Part shown: piece by piece, positions 1 through 5,330 of the stretch
How the letters are laid out: each line of letters opens with the position of its first letter
How positions within the stretch are numbered: position 1 is the first letter of the stretch
DNA from: Deltaproteobacteria bacterium
Lineage (GTDB): Bacteria > Desulfobacterota > DSM-4660 > Desulfatiglandales > HGW-15
Length of the DNA: 10,538 bases
Direction: 5' to 3'
Assembly (NCBI GenBank): GCA_016926135.1
Contig: JAFGPH010000170.1
Location: 1-10,538 of the forward strand
Notes under the pieces: model-generated
Seen by the model: only the letters and a program-made list of their open reading frames with translations
Database searches by the model: none
What the model was told of the DNA's origin: nothing
Program-made: the position numbers and the translations under genes

Positions 1-335
1 AGGCCCTGAGGGGGTATCTGGCCGATGGGCGGCCCGCACTCCTCAAAAGGGGAAGCTCTGCATACCTCTTCCTGAACCTGAGGGCCAAACCCATCACCCG
101 GCAGGGTTTCTGGAAAATCATACGGGAGTATGGAAGAAGGGCGGGGATTTCTCAGAAGATCAAACCGCACCTGTTGCGCCACTCCTTTGCCACGCATCTT
201 CTGGAGTGCGGGGCGGACCTGAGGTCCGTGCAGATCATGCTGGGCCACGCCGACATCTCCACCACACAGATCTACACGCACGTGACCCGCGAGCGCTTGA
301 GGGAGATTCACGAGAAGTTCCATCCGAGACCGTGA
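1..335 (+). CDS. xerD: Tyrosine recombinase XerD, C-terminal part (5' end outside window)
   Basis: The frame starting at base 3 reads 110 residues to a TGA at 333-335. This is the C-terminal half of the catalytic domain of a tyrosine site-specific recombinase. Visible active-site residues, numbered within the fragment, are H56-L-L-R59 (the HxxR box), H82 in [10 protein letters not shown] and the nucleophile Y91 in QIYTHV. The end, [13 protein letters not shown], matches the usual XerD C-terminus better than XerC. In the cell XerC and XerD act together at dif to resolve chromosome dimers during division, anchored by FtsK. The upstream catalytic Arg and the N-terminal core-binding domain lie outside the window. 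No dif-like site is obvious nearby. A phage or integron integrase is less likely because the XerD-type tail is intact. Confidence 0.92.
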   Translation, partial: ALRGYLADGRPALLKRGSSAYLFLNLRAKPITRQGFWKIIREYGRRAGISQKIKPHLLRHSFATHLLECGADLRSVQIMLGHADISTTQIYTHVTRERLREIHEKFHPRP

Positions 336-340
336 ACAAA

Positions 341-380
341 GTGCGCTAAAGTGCCTAGAGTGCCTAAAGTGCGCTAAAGT
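341..380 (+). repeat. Left arm of long inverted repeat, made of 9-10-nt units
   Basis: Four short units follow one another: GTGCGCTAAA, GTGCCTAGA, GTGCCTAAA, GTGCGCTAAA. Bases 341-370 are the exact reverse complement of 679-708. Runs of GTGCCTAAAGT-type units are, to my recollection, scattered through several deltaproteobacterial genomes. They have no known coding role. Confidence 0.85.
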
Positions 381-516
381 TGACGGTCTGGTAAAAAGTT
401 GTCACCCCGTTGAAAAACGGGGTCCAGATGGTTTGTAACTGGCTGTAAATCCTGGATTCCGGTTTTCACCGGAATGAACGGAAAAGACCCTTTTTCGACT
501 TTTTGCGAAGCCGTCA
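381..516. repeat. REP-like inverted pair enclosing two hairpins
   Basis: Bases 381-399 (TGACGGTCTGGTAAAAAGT) and the reverse complement of 498-516 (TGACGGCTTCGCAAAAAGT) agree at 15 of 19 positions. Between them lie two perfect 8-bp hairpins. One is 404-423: ACCCCGTT, loop GAAA, AACGGGGT. The other is 456-475: ATTCCGGT, loop TTTC, ACCGGAAT. The second is the core of the common repeat whose reverse strand translates as VIPAKAGIQ; here that frame gives FIPVKTGIQ. Similar half-sites recur near 3316 and 5272. Confidence 0.75.
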
Positions 517-678
517 AAGTTGGAAATCACCAACAAGGCGACATAGGGTCGAAACTGAGACGCACCGGCGATGGAGACCTTAACCTGCTCCAACTTGACC
601 CGATAGACTGGAAAACCGGTTCGCTCCGGCAACGATGACTTTCAATGCCTGGACATTTTGCTTCAGGCGATTCCTTAA

Positions 679-718
679 ACTTTAGGCACTCTAGGCACTT
701 TAGCGCACTTTAGGCACT
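679..718 (-). repeat. Right arm of long inverted repeat
   Basis: Bases 679-708 are the exact reverse complement of 341-370, with a 308-nt spacer. On the minus strand the arm reads as GTGC(GC)CTAAA-type units and extends by one further GTGCCTAAA unit at 709-717. It ends only a few bases before the start codon at 725, so the leader of the next gene may be largely this repeat. Confidence 0.85.
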
Positions 719-724
719 TCCCCC

Positions 725-1321
725 ATGGCCAAAGTCCTCCCATTCCATGACAGATCCCGGCGAATGCCGGACACCCTGATCACCCCCAAGCCCTGGGAGT
801 TCAGGCATTCGGACTGGGATTCCGTCCATTTCATTCAGATGCTGAAGTCCCAGGCCCGAAAACTGGAGCAGCACCGAAAGGAGGTGCATGAAAAGGGAGG
901 AGCCGGGGTCCGGCAGATGCCGTCCCACTACGTCCTCCGGGGAGGCATGGCAGCCACCGTCCAGGGACTTTTCCGATACAGAGAAAACGAGGAGAGGATG
1001 CGGGAAGTTTACTATCTGGCGGGCCTCGTGGACTGCATGATCCATCAGGTGAGCCCCATACTGCGCACCGGATGCCTCAAGGACGTCTACCGGAAAGCCG
1101 TGACCCTGAGGAGCCTGCTCGACGTGAACTGGCGCGGGACCCTCGATCATGTGCTCCTGCCCCTGGACAGCCTGTTCTTCAACGACCAGGAATACCGCGC
1201 GGCACTGTTTCAGGCCGGTACCCTGAAGGACCTCTTTCGTTCCATCCGGGACGGTACGGACGAGATGTTCGACATCCTTGCCCTCGAATACTGTTTCTAT
1301 GCACCCGGCAGAGGGGAATGA
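725..1321 (+). CDS. Unrecognised 198-aa protein, coupled to a histidine kinase
   Basis: I do not recognise the family. The protein is soluble, with no signal peptide or membrane segment. It looks mostly helical, with amphipathic stretches around residues 35-55 and 85-120 and aromatic-rich segments (REVYYLAGLVDCMIHQV, LALEYCFYAP). The start is ATG 725; an in-frame TAG at 701 limits upstream extension. No clear ribosome binding site precedes it because the repeat arm runs up to the start, so an internal start at ATG 764 is possible. Its TGA (1319-1321) lies within or just before the start of the kinase gene, so the two are very likely co-translated. A role as accessory or input partner of that kinase is an inference from position only. 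Codon choice fits its neighbours, and the unbroken frame shared with the kinase start supports a real gene. Confidence 0.75.
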   Translation: MAKVLPFHDRSRRMPDTLITPKPWEFRHSDWDSVHFIQMLKSQARKLEQHRKEVHEKGGAGVRQMPSHYVLRGGMAATVQGLFRYRENEERMREVYYLAGLVDCMIHQVSPILRTGCLKDVYRKAVTLRSLLDVNWRGTLDHVLLPLDSLFFNDQEYRAALFQAGTLKDLFRSIRDGTDEMFDILALEYCFYAPGRGE

Positions 1322-1323
1322 TC

Positions 1324-2838
1324 ATGGAGAGGAAGAGAAAAGCCCCGGAGAGTGCGGCTGCCCTGCAGGAGAAGATTGCCCGCCTGGAAAAGGAGCTGGA
1401 AGCGCTCAAGATGGAAAGCCTTTTTCTGGCGGCGCTCTTTGATGGAATCAGCGAGGAGATCATGGTGGTGGACCGCTCGCACACCATCCGGGACGCCAAC
1501 CGGGCGTTTCTGAAGGCCGTGCGGCTCCGGAAGGAGGAGGTGCTGGGAAGGAAGTGTTACGAGATCAAGGAAAAGGCGACTGCTCCCTGCGCGATCAAAG
1601 GAGATCGTTGCCCCATGGAAATCGCACTGGAAACCGGGAAGAGGGTGGAAGCCGCCCATATCCGCAAGACCCCGGAAGGTCGGACCCGGGAGTGCTTCCT
1701 CCTGATGTACCCGCTCAAGGGCGGATCCCGGGTACCGGAGTATTTCATCGAGATCGTTCGGGACGTGACCGAGTACAGGAATCTGATCCGGCGACTGCAA
1801 TATTCTGAAAAGAAGTTGAGAACCATTCTGGACACGGCCACGAGCGCCATCCTTAGCATCGACGAGGACCACAAGATCGTTCTCTTTAACGAGGCGGCCC
1901 AGCAGATGTTCGGCTACGCACCGGCGGAAATCCTCGGAAAGGACCTGGAAATCCTGGTGCCCGCCCGGTATGGGAATCACCGCGAATTCGTACAGCGCTT
2001 CAAGAAGACCCGGGAGCCCAGTGCCATGGGCAAGACGCTGCATTTCACGGCCATTCGAAAGGGGGGAGAGGAGTTTCCCATTGAGTTGAGCGTCTCCCAC
2101 ATCGTGCTGGAGGACAAAATGACCTTCACGGGCATTATCCGGGACGTCTCCCAGGAGCAGCAGCTCGAGAGAAAGCTTCTCCAGTCCGAGAGGCTTGCGG
2201 CCGTGGGCCAGGCCGTGGCTCACGTGGCCCATGAGCTGAGGAACCCTTTGATGATCATCGGCGGCTTCGCAGGGCAGATCCGCAGGGGTCTCAAGGAGGA
2301 AAAGGACGGGGTCAAGATGGACATGATCCTGGAGGAGGTGAAGAGGCTGGAGCATCTTGTCTCCGGACTGGGGGACTTCACGAAAACCTACCGGCTGGTG
2401 AAGAGGCCCACGGACCTGGCAGGCGTCATCCAGGATGTGATCAAGATCATGTCCGGGGTATACCCCTCGGACAAGTACTCGTTCATGGGACGCTACGACC
2501 GCGCTGTGGGGGAGATCGACTGCGACCCGGACAAGTTGAAGCAGGTCCTCATCAACCTGTTCTCCAACGGCTGCGAGGCCATGCCGGAAGGAGGCCGGAT
2601 CACCGTCAGCGTGGAGCAGATTGCCGAAGGGGTGGAGATCCGGATCGGAGATGAAGGCGTGGGGATCCCTGAGGAGCAGATCCAGCACCTTTTCGAACCC
2701 TTTTACACCACCCGGGAGAAGGGGTTCGGGCTGGGGCTCGCGATCGCGTATAAGATCATCCAGGCCCATGGGGGCGAGATCTACGCCGAAAGCCGTCCGG
2801 GCCGGGGAACGACCTTCATCATCCGCTTCCCGTCCTGA
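1324..2838 (+). CDS. Cytosolic PAS-PAS sensor histidine kinase, NtrB-like
   Basis: This is the sensor half of a two-component system. From ATG 1324 the product has 504 residues and no membrane segment. Residues 10-35 form a short coiled coil. PAS 1 spans about 36-150 and carries Cys78, Cys89 and Cys96. PAS 2 spans about 163-278. The HisKA domain contains HELRNPL with phospho-acceptor His303. The HATPase domain has an N box with Asn411 and Asn415, a G1 box at DEGVGIP (443-449) and a G2 box at GFGLGLAI (467-474). ATG 1324 is chosen because AGGGG (1312-1316) sits 7 nt upstream. ATG 1318 overlaps the previous stop (ATGA) and is only 1 nt from that site. The frame is open further upstream, to 1072, but that part is a shadow of the 198-aa gene. 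No response regulator is in the window, so the target is unknown. Confidence 0.9.
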   Translation: MERKRKAPESAAALQEKIARLEKELEALKMESLFLAALFDGISEEIMVVDRSHTIRDANRAFLKAVRLRKEEVLGRKCYEIKEKATAPCAIKGDRCPMEIALETGKRVEAAHIRKTPEGRTRECFLLMYPLKGGSRVPEYFIEIVRDVTEYRNLIRRLQYSEKKLRTILDTATSAILSIDEDHKIVLFNEAAQQMFGYAPAEILGKDLEILVPARYGNHREFVQRFKKTREPSAMGKTLHFTAIRKGGEEFPIELSVSHIVLEDKMTFTGIIRDVSQEQQLERKLLQSERLAAVGQAVAHVAHELRNPLMIIGGFAGQIRRGLKEEKDGVKMDMILEEVKRLEHLVSGLGDFTKTYRLVKRPTDLAGVIQDVIKIMSGVYPSDKYSFMGRYDRAVGEIDCDPDKLKQVLINLFSNGCEAMPEGGRITVSVEQIAEGVEIRIGDEGVGIPEEQIQHLFEPFYTTREKGFGLGLAIAYKIIQAHGGEIYAESRPGRGTTFIIRFPS

Positions 2839-3110
2839 CAGGCGACGCACCTCCCTCCGGGGCATGGGAGGTCCGTGATCTGCAATCGGATTCGCCTGCC
2901 AACCGAAAAATCATTCCCCGAAAAGGCATCGGGATCATTCACCGGCCGCGGCGAACCCCGGATTGAATCCAGGGCGGAATCCAGAAAGGTGTTTGAATTT
3001 GCTCGATTCTCTGCATTCCGAAATGACGTCCGCAATGTGAGAGTGTGACCCGGTGACGCATGCATGGTGACCCTTCCGGCTGCCGGTCCACAAAAAAATG
3101 ACATTTTATT
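2839..3110. other. Intergenic stretch with a weak stem-loop
   Basis: There is no credible gene here. A 7-bp stem, ACCTCCC (2849-2855) with GGGAGGT (2866-2872), lies 10 bases after the kinase stop. It is enclosed by CAGGCGA (2839-2845) with TCGCCTG (2892-2898). It lacks a T tract, so it is at best a Rho-assisted terminator or mRNA 3' end. The rest, about 2900-3090, shows only fragments resembling the GGAATCCAG and ATTCCGAAATGACG pieces of interspersed repeats. Confidence 0.45.
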
Positions 3111-3139
3111 TTGACTTACCCCACCCAGGGTGTTATATT
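3111..3139 (+). promoter_or_regulatory. Sigma-70 promoter of the initiator tRNA gene
   Basis: The -35 box TTGACT (3111-3116) and -10 box TATATT (3134-3139) are separated by 17 bases, each one mismatch from consensus. An AT-rich stretch (3091-3113) lies just upstream and could act as an UP element. Transcription would begin a few bases before the tRNA 5' end at 3150. Confidence 0.8.
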
Positions 3140-3149
3140 AATTTCTTAC

Positions 3150-3226
<77 letters not shown>

Positions 3227-3236
3227 AGAATTCAAG

Positions 3237-3278
3237 AAGGGGTCATCCAACAACATCCGGATGACCCCTTTTCTGTTT
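3237..3278 (+). terminator. Rho-independent terminator of tRNA-fMet
   Basis: A perfect 12-bp stem pairs AAGGGGTCATCC (3237-3248) with GGATGACCCCTT (3259-3270) across a 10-nt loop. TTCTGTTT follows. It begins 10 bases after the tRNA CCA end, where a primary-transcript terminator is expected. Confidence 0.9.
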
Positions 3279-3312
3279 GTGCCTGGGCTTAAATCTGTGG
3301 GTACCGTTGAAT

Positions 3313-3332
3313 GATGACTTCGTAAAAAGCCG
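3313..3332 (+). repeat. REP-like half-site
   Basis: TGACTTCGTAAAAAGCCG (3316-3333) belongs to the same motif group as 381-399, 498-516 and 5272-5290, with a short deletion relative to the GACGGYYTCGTAAAAAG form. No inverted partner is visible close by, so it is a lone half. Bases 3279-3426 hold nothing else I can support. Confidence 0.5.
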
Positions 3333-3426
3333 TCTTGAATAGAATACCCGGAAACCATACCGGCGGCGCACAATTTGCCCCGAGAGTCGTTCGAAGAGGG
3401 AGGAGAGTGATAGGGGAAAGTAGGCA

Positions 3427-3690
3427 ATGAAAGCAAAACTCAAACCTTTTGTCGGTAAATGGGTCATTGTCAAGATGGAGGATCTTAGGGCACTTTCCAC
3501 CCGCGCCCAGATCACGCCCGTCAGATTCACCAACGAATACCATTGGGGTGCCTCCATGAAAAAGGCGGTAAGTCCGTCCGAGGGACCTACCGCCTCAATG
3601 GGGGTTCCTACTACCTTTGCCGATTGGTTAGGGGTTATCGTGTGGGGACATGCATGTCAGGAATCTATCTCTTCGGGGTGGACTGAATAG
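3427..3690 (+). CDS. Doubtful 87-aa ORF
   Basis: An open frame starts at ATG 3427. Its only upstream ribosome-site candidates are weak: AGGGG 10 nt away and TAGG nearer. I do not recognise the product. The first 35 residues (MKAKLKPFVGKWVIVKMEDLRAL) look protein-like and lysine-rich. The rest runs over a strong RNA hairpin (3563-3595), and its composition (PSEGPTASMGVP) is not convincing. It may be a short accessory gene, a decayed remnant, or chance coding over a structured RNA. It precedes the toxin-antitoxin pair but is separated from it by that pair's own promoter. Confidence 0.3.
   Translation: MKAKLKPFVGKWVIVKMEDLRALSTRAQITPVRFTNEYHWGASMKKAVSPSEGPTASMGVPTTFADWLGVIVWGHACQESISSGWTE
3540..3601. 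other. Strong stem-loop with flanking helix, possible structured RNA
   Basis: AGGCGGTA (3563-3570) pairs with TACCGCCT (3588-3595). Inside it GTCC (3572-3575) pairs with GGAC (3583-3586), with one A/C mismatch between the helices and a 7-nt loop. An outer helix CCATTG (3540-3545) with CAATGG (3596-3601) stacks directly on the 3' side. On the minus strand the main stem is followed by TTTTTC, as in an intrinsic terminator. No clear minus-strand gene ends here, so either a small minus-strand RNA or a structured plus-strand element is possible. Confidence 0.45.
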
Positions 3691-3701
3691 CGGTCAGCGA
3701 T

Positions 3702-3730
3702 TTGACACCGAGGCGGATCAAGGGTATTTT
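3702..3730 (+). promoter_or_regulatory. Sigma-70 promoter of the hicB-hicA pair
   Basis: A perfect -35 box TTGACA (3702-3707) is followed, after exactly 17 bases, by TATTTT (3725-3730), which matches the -10 consensus at 4 of 6 positions. The expected start, near 3737, leaves a leader of about 28 bases before hicB with an AGGAG ribosome site at 3753-3757. Confidence 0.65.
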
Positions 3731-3764
3731 GTAATCAGCCCCTTGTTCAAACAGGAGATTGGGA

Positions 3765-4004
3765 ATGAAAACCATTATTTTCAAGGTGGATCTCACGAGT
3801 GATGCCGATGGTCGCTGGAGTGCCGCAATCCCCTCTCTCCCCGGATGTTCAAGCTGGGGCTATTCTCAGCAGGAAGCCCTTGCGAACATCAGGGATGCTG
3901 CCGAGGCATATCTGGAAGACATGAGAGACGCTGAAGGCATCCTTCCCAGCATTCCGAGTGCGATCCAGGTCATTGATGAGCCCGCCGTAGCCGTGTCGGT
4001 ATGA
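3765..4004 (+). CDS. hicB: HicB-family antitoxin (short form)
   Basis: A 79-residue protein of the HicB partial RNase H-like fold. The signature runs KTIIFKVDLTSDADGRWSAAIPSLPGCSSWGYSQQEALANIRDAAEAYLEDM, that is the beta strands, the PSLPGC turn and the helix with QEAL and A.EAYLE. HicB binds and blocks the HicA mRNA interferase. There is no C-terminal DNA-binding domain, which is usual for the short forms. ATG 3765 is chosen over the TTG at 3759 because AGGAG (3753-3757) lies 7 nt before it. Its TGA overlaps the next start (ATGA at 4001-4004), so toxin translation is coupled. The antitoxin comes first, the reverse of the classic hicAB order but seen in many genomes. Confidence 0.85.
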   Translation: MKTIIFKVDLTSDADGRWSAAIPSLPGCSSWGYSQQEALANIRDAAEAYLEDMRDAEGILPSIPSAIQVIDEPAVAVSV

Positions 4005-4315
4005 TTCATCTTCTGAAGAACACCCCTGTCCGAGACCTCGTTCGGGCACTTGAACTTGATGGTTTCGAATACAGGAGGCGCAAAGGGAGTCAGAGAGTTT
4101 ACCGCCACTCCCCCATAAGGCGTCACCGACCTCTTTGTCCCCCTCAAAACCACTTTCCTTTTTCCAGGAATCGACCTAATCTCTTTGTTTACGATTCTGT
4201 GCCTCCTTCCGTTGAGTTCCCAAAGGCTGTTGCAGCCTCTCTCAGGAGGAACAGAATCCCCTATCTTCGGAATTCAGGCTTAGTCAAGGATGTCCTCCTT
4301 CAGACACGAAGATGA
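4001..4315 (+). pseudogene. hicA: HicA-family toxin, apparently disrupted after its N-terminal half
   Basis: Residues 1-35 (LLKNTPVRDLVRALELDGFEYRRRKGSQRVYRH) match the start of the HicA double-stranded-RNA-binding-like fold, an mRNA-cleaving toxin. HicA proteins usually continue with H.DGRRV..P.H and a final LR.IL..AG helix, ending at 60-80 residues. Here the frame instead runs on to 104 residues of arginine- and proline-rich sequence with no HicA features. The position normally holding the catalytic His in G-S-H is Gln (GSQ), although I believe some HicA relatives also have Gln there. The break lies near 4108-4118. The downstream part may be foreign, because its minus strand reads SVTPYGG, similar to some transposase N-termini. 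A functional toxin is unlikely, leaving hicB as an orphan antitoxin. A divergent but intact toxin cannot be excluded. Confidence 0.6.
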
Positions 4316-4353
4316 AAATGAGAAACACTTCGATACGCACGGAAGGAGAAAGT

Positions 4354-5259
4354 ATGGCTTCAAAAGATTTCAGGGTGACTCTTCTGGGCACCGGCGTGCC
4401 TCATCCCGACCCCCATCGCGGCGGCTCCAGCACACTGGTGCAGGCGGGAGGGCAAAGGCTCATTTTCGACTGCGGCCGCCGCACCTTACTGCGTCTCTCC
4501 GAGACAGCCACGGCCATCAAGGAGGCAAACAAGCTGTTCCTCACCCATCTTCACTCCGACCACACCGTGGGCATCCCGGACCTCTGGCTCACGCCGTGGA
4601 TTTTCGGGCGATGGACGGAACCCTTTTACGTCTGGGGGCCGCCGGGCACGAAAAGGATGATGCGTAAGCTGGAAGAGGCATTTGAGTTCGACCTCGCCAT
4701 CCGGCCGGTCCATGACCTGCTTCCGGTGGAAGGGGCCGGAATCGCGGCTCAGGATGTCGCAGAGGGGGTGGTCTTTGAAAAGGAAGGCGTGAAGGTGACC
4801 GCCTTTGAGGTGGACCATCGGCCCATCCAGCCGTCCTACGGCTACCGAATCGATTTCGAAGGCCGATCGGTCGTGCTTTCCGGGGATACCCGGTTCAGCG
4901 AAAACCTCATCCGGCATGCCATGGGGGCCGACCTGCTGGTCCACAATGTGGGCGCGGCCCGGCCCGAGGATCTCCAGGTGTCGGAGCGATACCGCAGGAT
5001 CATGGCGCTGCACATCCCGCCCGAGGAGGCGGGGGAGCTGTTCACCCGCGTAAGCCCCAAACTGGCTGTTTACACACACATGGTTCTGTTTAAAATAGGC
5101 ACGGAAGAGATCATCGAAAGGACCCGGACAACCTATGCGGGTCCGCTGGAGATCGGAGAGGACCTGATGGCCTTCGACATCGGAGACGCCATCCGTGTCA
5201 TAAGACCGCCCGATCGTTCATCCCATCCCCCCGGGCCCGAGATCATTCCGGACCTATGA
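4354..5259 (+). CDS. Metallo-beta-lactamase-fold hydrolase, RNase Z / AtsA-arylsulfatase type
   Basis: A 301-residue soluble zinc hydrolase. The MBL signature is T-H65-L-H67-S-D69-H70. Other likely metal ligands are D178 in SGDT, and His residues at 155, 197, 220 (ALHIPPEEAG, like the H.TPEEA box of RNase Z-like proteins) and 242 (YTHM). The N-terminus, VTLLGTGVPHPDPHRGGSSTLVQ, is typical of the RNase Z-like branch that includes the Zn-type arylsulfatase AtsA of Pseudoalteromonas. ATG 4354 is preferred over ATG 4312 because AGGAG (4344-4348) lies 5 nt before it. It converges on sulfatase-fold gene 1 with a 35-base gap. Given that neighbourhood, a sulfate- or phosphate-ester hydrolase is a better guess than tRNA 3' processing, but the substrate cannot be read from sequence. 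Confidence 0.85.
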   Translation: MASKDFRVTLLGTGVPHPDPHRGGSSTLVQAGGQRLIFDCGRRTLLRLSETATAIKEANKLFLTHLHSDHTVGIPDLWLTPWIFGRWTEPFYVWGPPGTKRMMRKLEEAFEFDLAIRPVHDLLPVEGAGIAAQDVAEGVVFEKEGVKVTAFEVDHRPIQPSYGYRIDFEGRSVVLSGDTRFSENLIRHAMGADLLVHNVGAARPEDLQVSERYRRIMALHIPPEEAGELFTRVSPKLAVYTHMVLFKIGTEEIIERTRTTYAGPLEIGEDLMAFDIGDAIRVIRPPDRSSHPPGPEIIPDL

Positions 5260-5330
5260 CTCGATCTCCCTTGACGGTCTCGTAAAAGCCGCGGTTACCG
5301 AAGGTTGGCCACGAACCGGCGGAGATCGAG
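5260..5330. repeat. Inverted repeat at the convergent gene junction, with a REP-like half-site
   Basis: CTCGATCTCC (5260-5269), which begins right after the MBL stop codon, is the exact reverse complement of GGAGATCGAG (5321-5330) inside the 3' end of the convergent sulfatase-fold gene. The 51-base spacer contains TGACGGTCTCGTAAAAGCC (5272-5290), a REP-like half-site, and a smaller imperfect stem, CCGCGGTT with AACCGGCGG. It could act as a bidirectional 3' stem-loop. There is no long T tract in either direction. Confidence 0.55.

Larger units (their letters stand above)
336..724. other. Non-coding repeat block between xerD and the 198-aa gene
   Basis: This 389-base stretch holds no convincing gene. 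It is built from nested repeats: an outer perfect 30-nt inverted repeat (341-370 and 679-708), an inner REP-like inverted pair (381-399 and 498-516) and two 8-bp hairpins with 4-nt loops (404-423 and 456-475). A 76-codon minus-strand reading frame (402-632) runs through it. That frame crosses the VIPAKAGIQ-type repeat and looks like a repeat-derived artefact. The organisation resembles a non-autonomous mobile element or a composite of interspersed repeats. Confidence 0.7.

Noticed and set aside
402..632. 76-codon minus-strand frame between xerD and the 198-aa gene
   Set aside because: It lies wholly within nested interspersed repeats, has no ribosome site and includes the VIPAKAGIQ-type hairpin, so it is treated as an artefact of the repeat.
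341..718. CRISPR array
   Set aside because: The 9-10-nt units are too short and contiguous, with no unique spacers of 25-40 nt, and no cas genes are present.
1072..1323. Extended N-terminus of the histidine kinase from ATG 1072
   Set aside because: The extra 82-84 residues are Pro/Arg-rich, overlap the 198-aa gene in another frame and have no PAS or kinase features. The ribosome site before 1324 marks the real start.
1297..2865. 522-codon minus-strand frame opposite the kinase
   Set aside because: It is a mirror frame of a high-GC coding gene, rich in His, Leu and Pro, with no recognisable domain. The plus-strand frame has all kinase motifs.
2849..2872. Intrinsic terminator after the kinase gene
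   Set aside because: There is a 7-bp stem but no T tract in the plus direction, so it is described only as a weak stem-loop.
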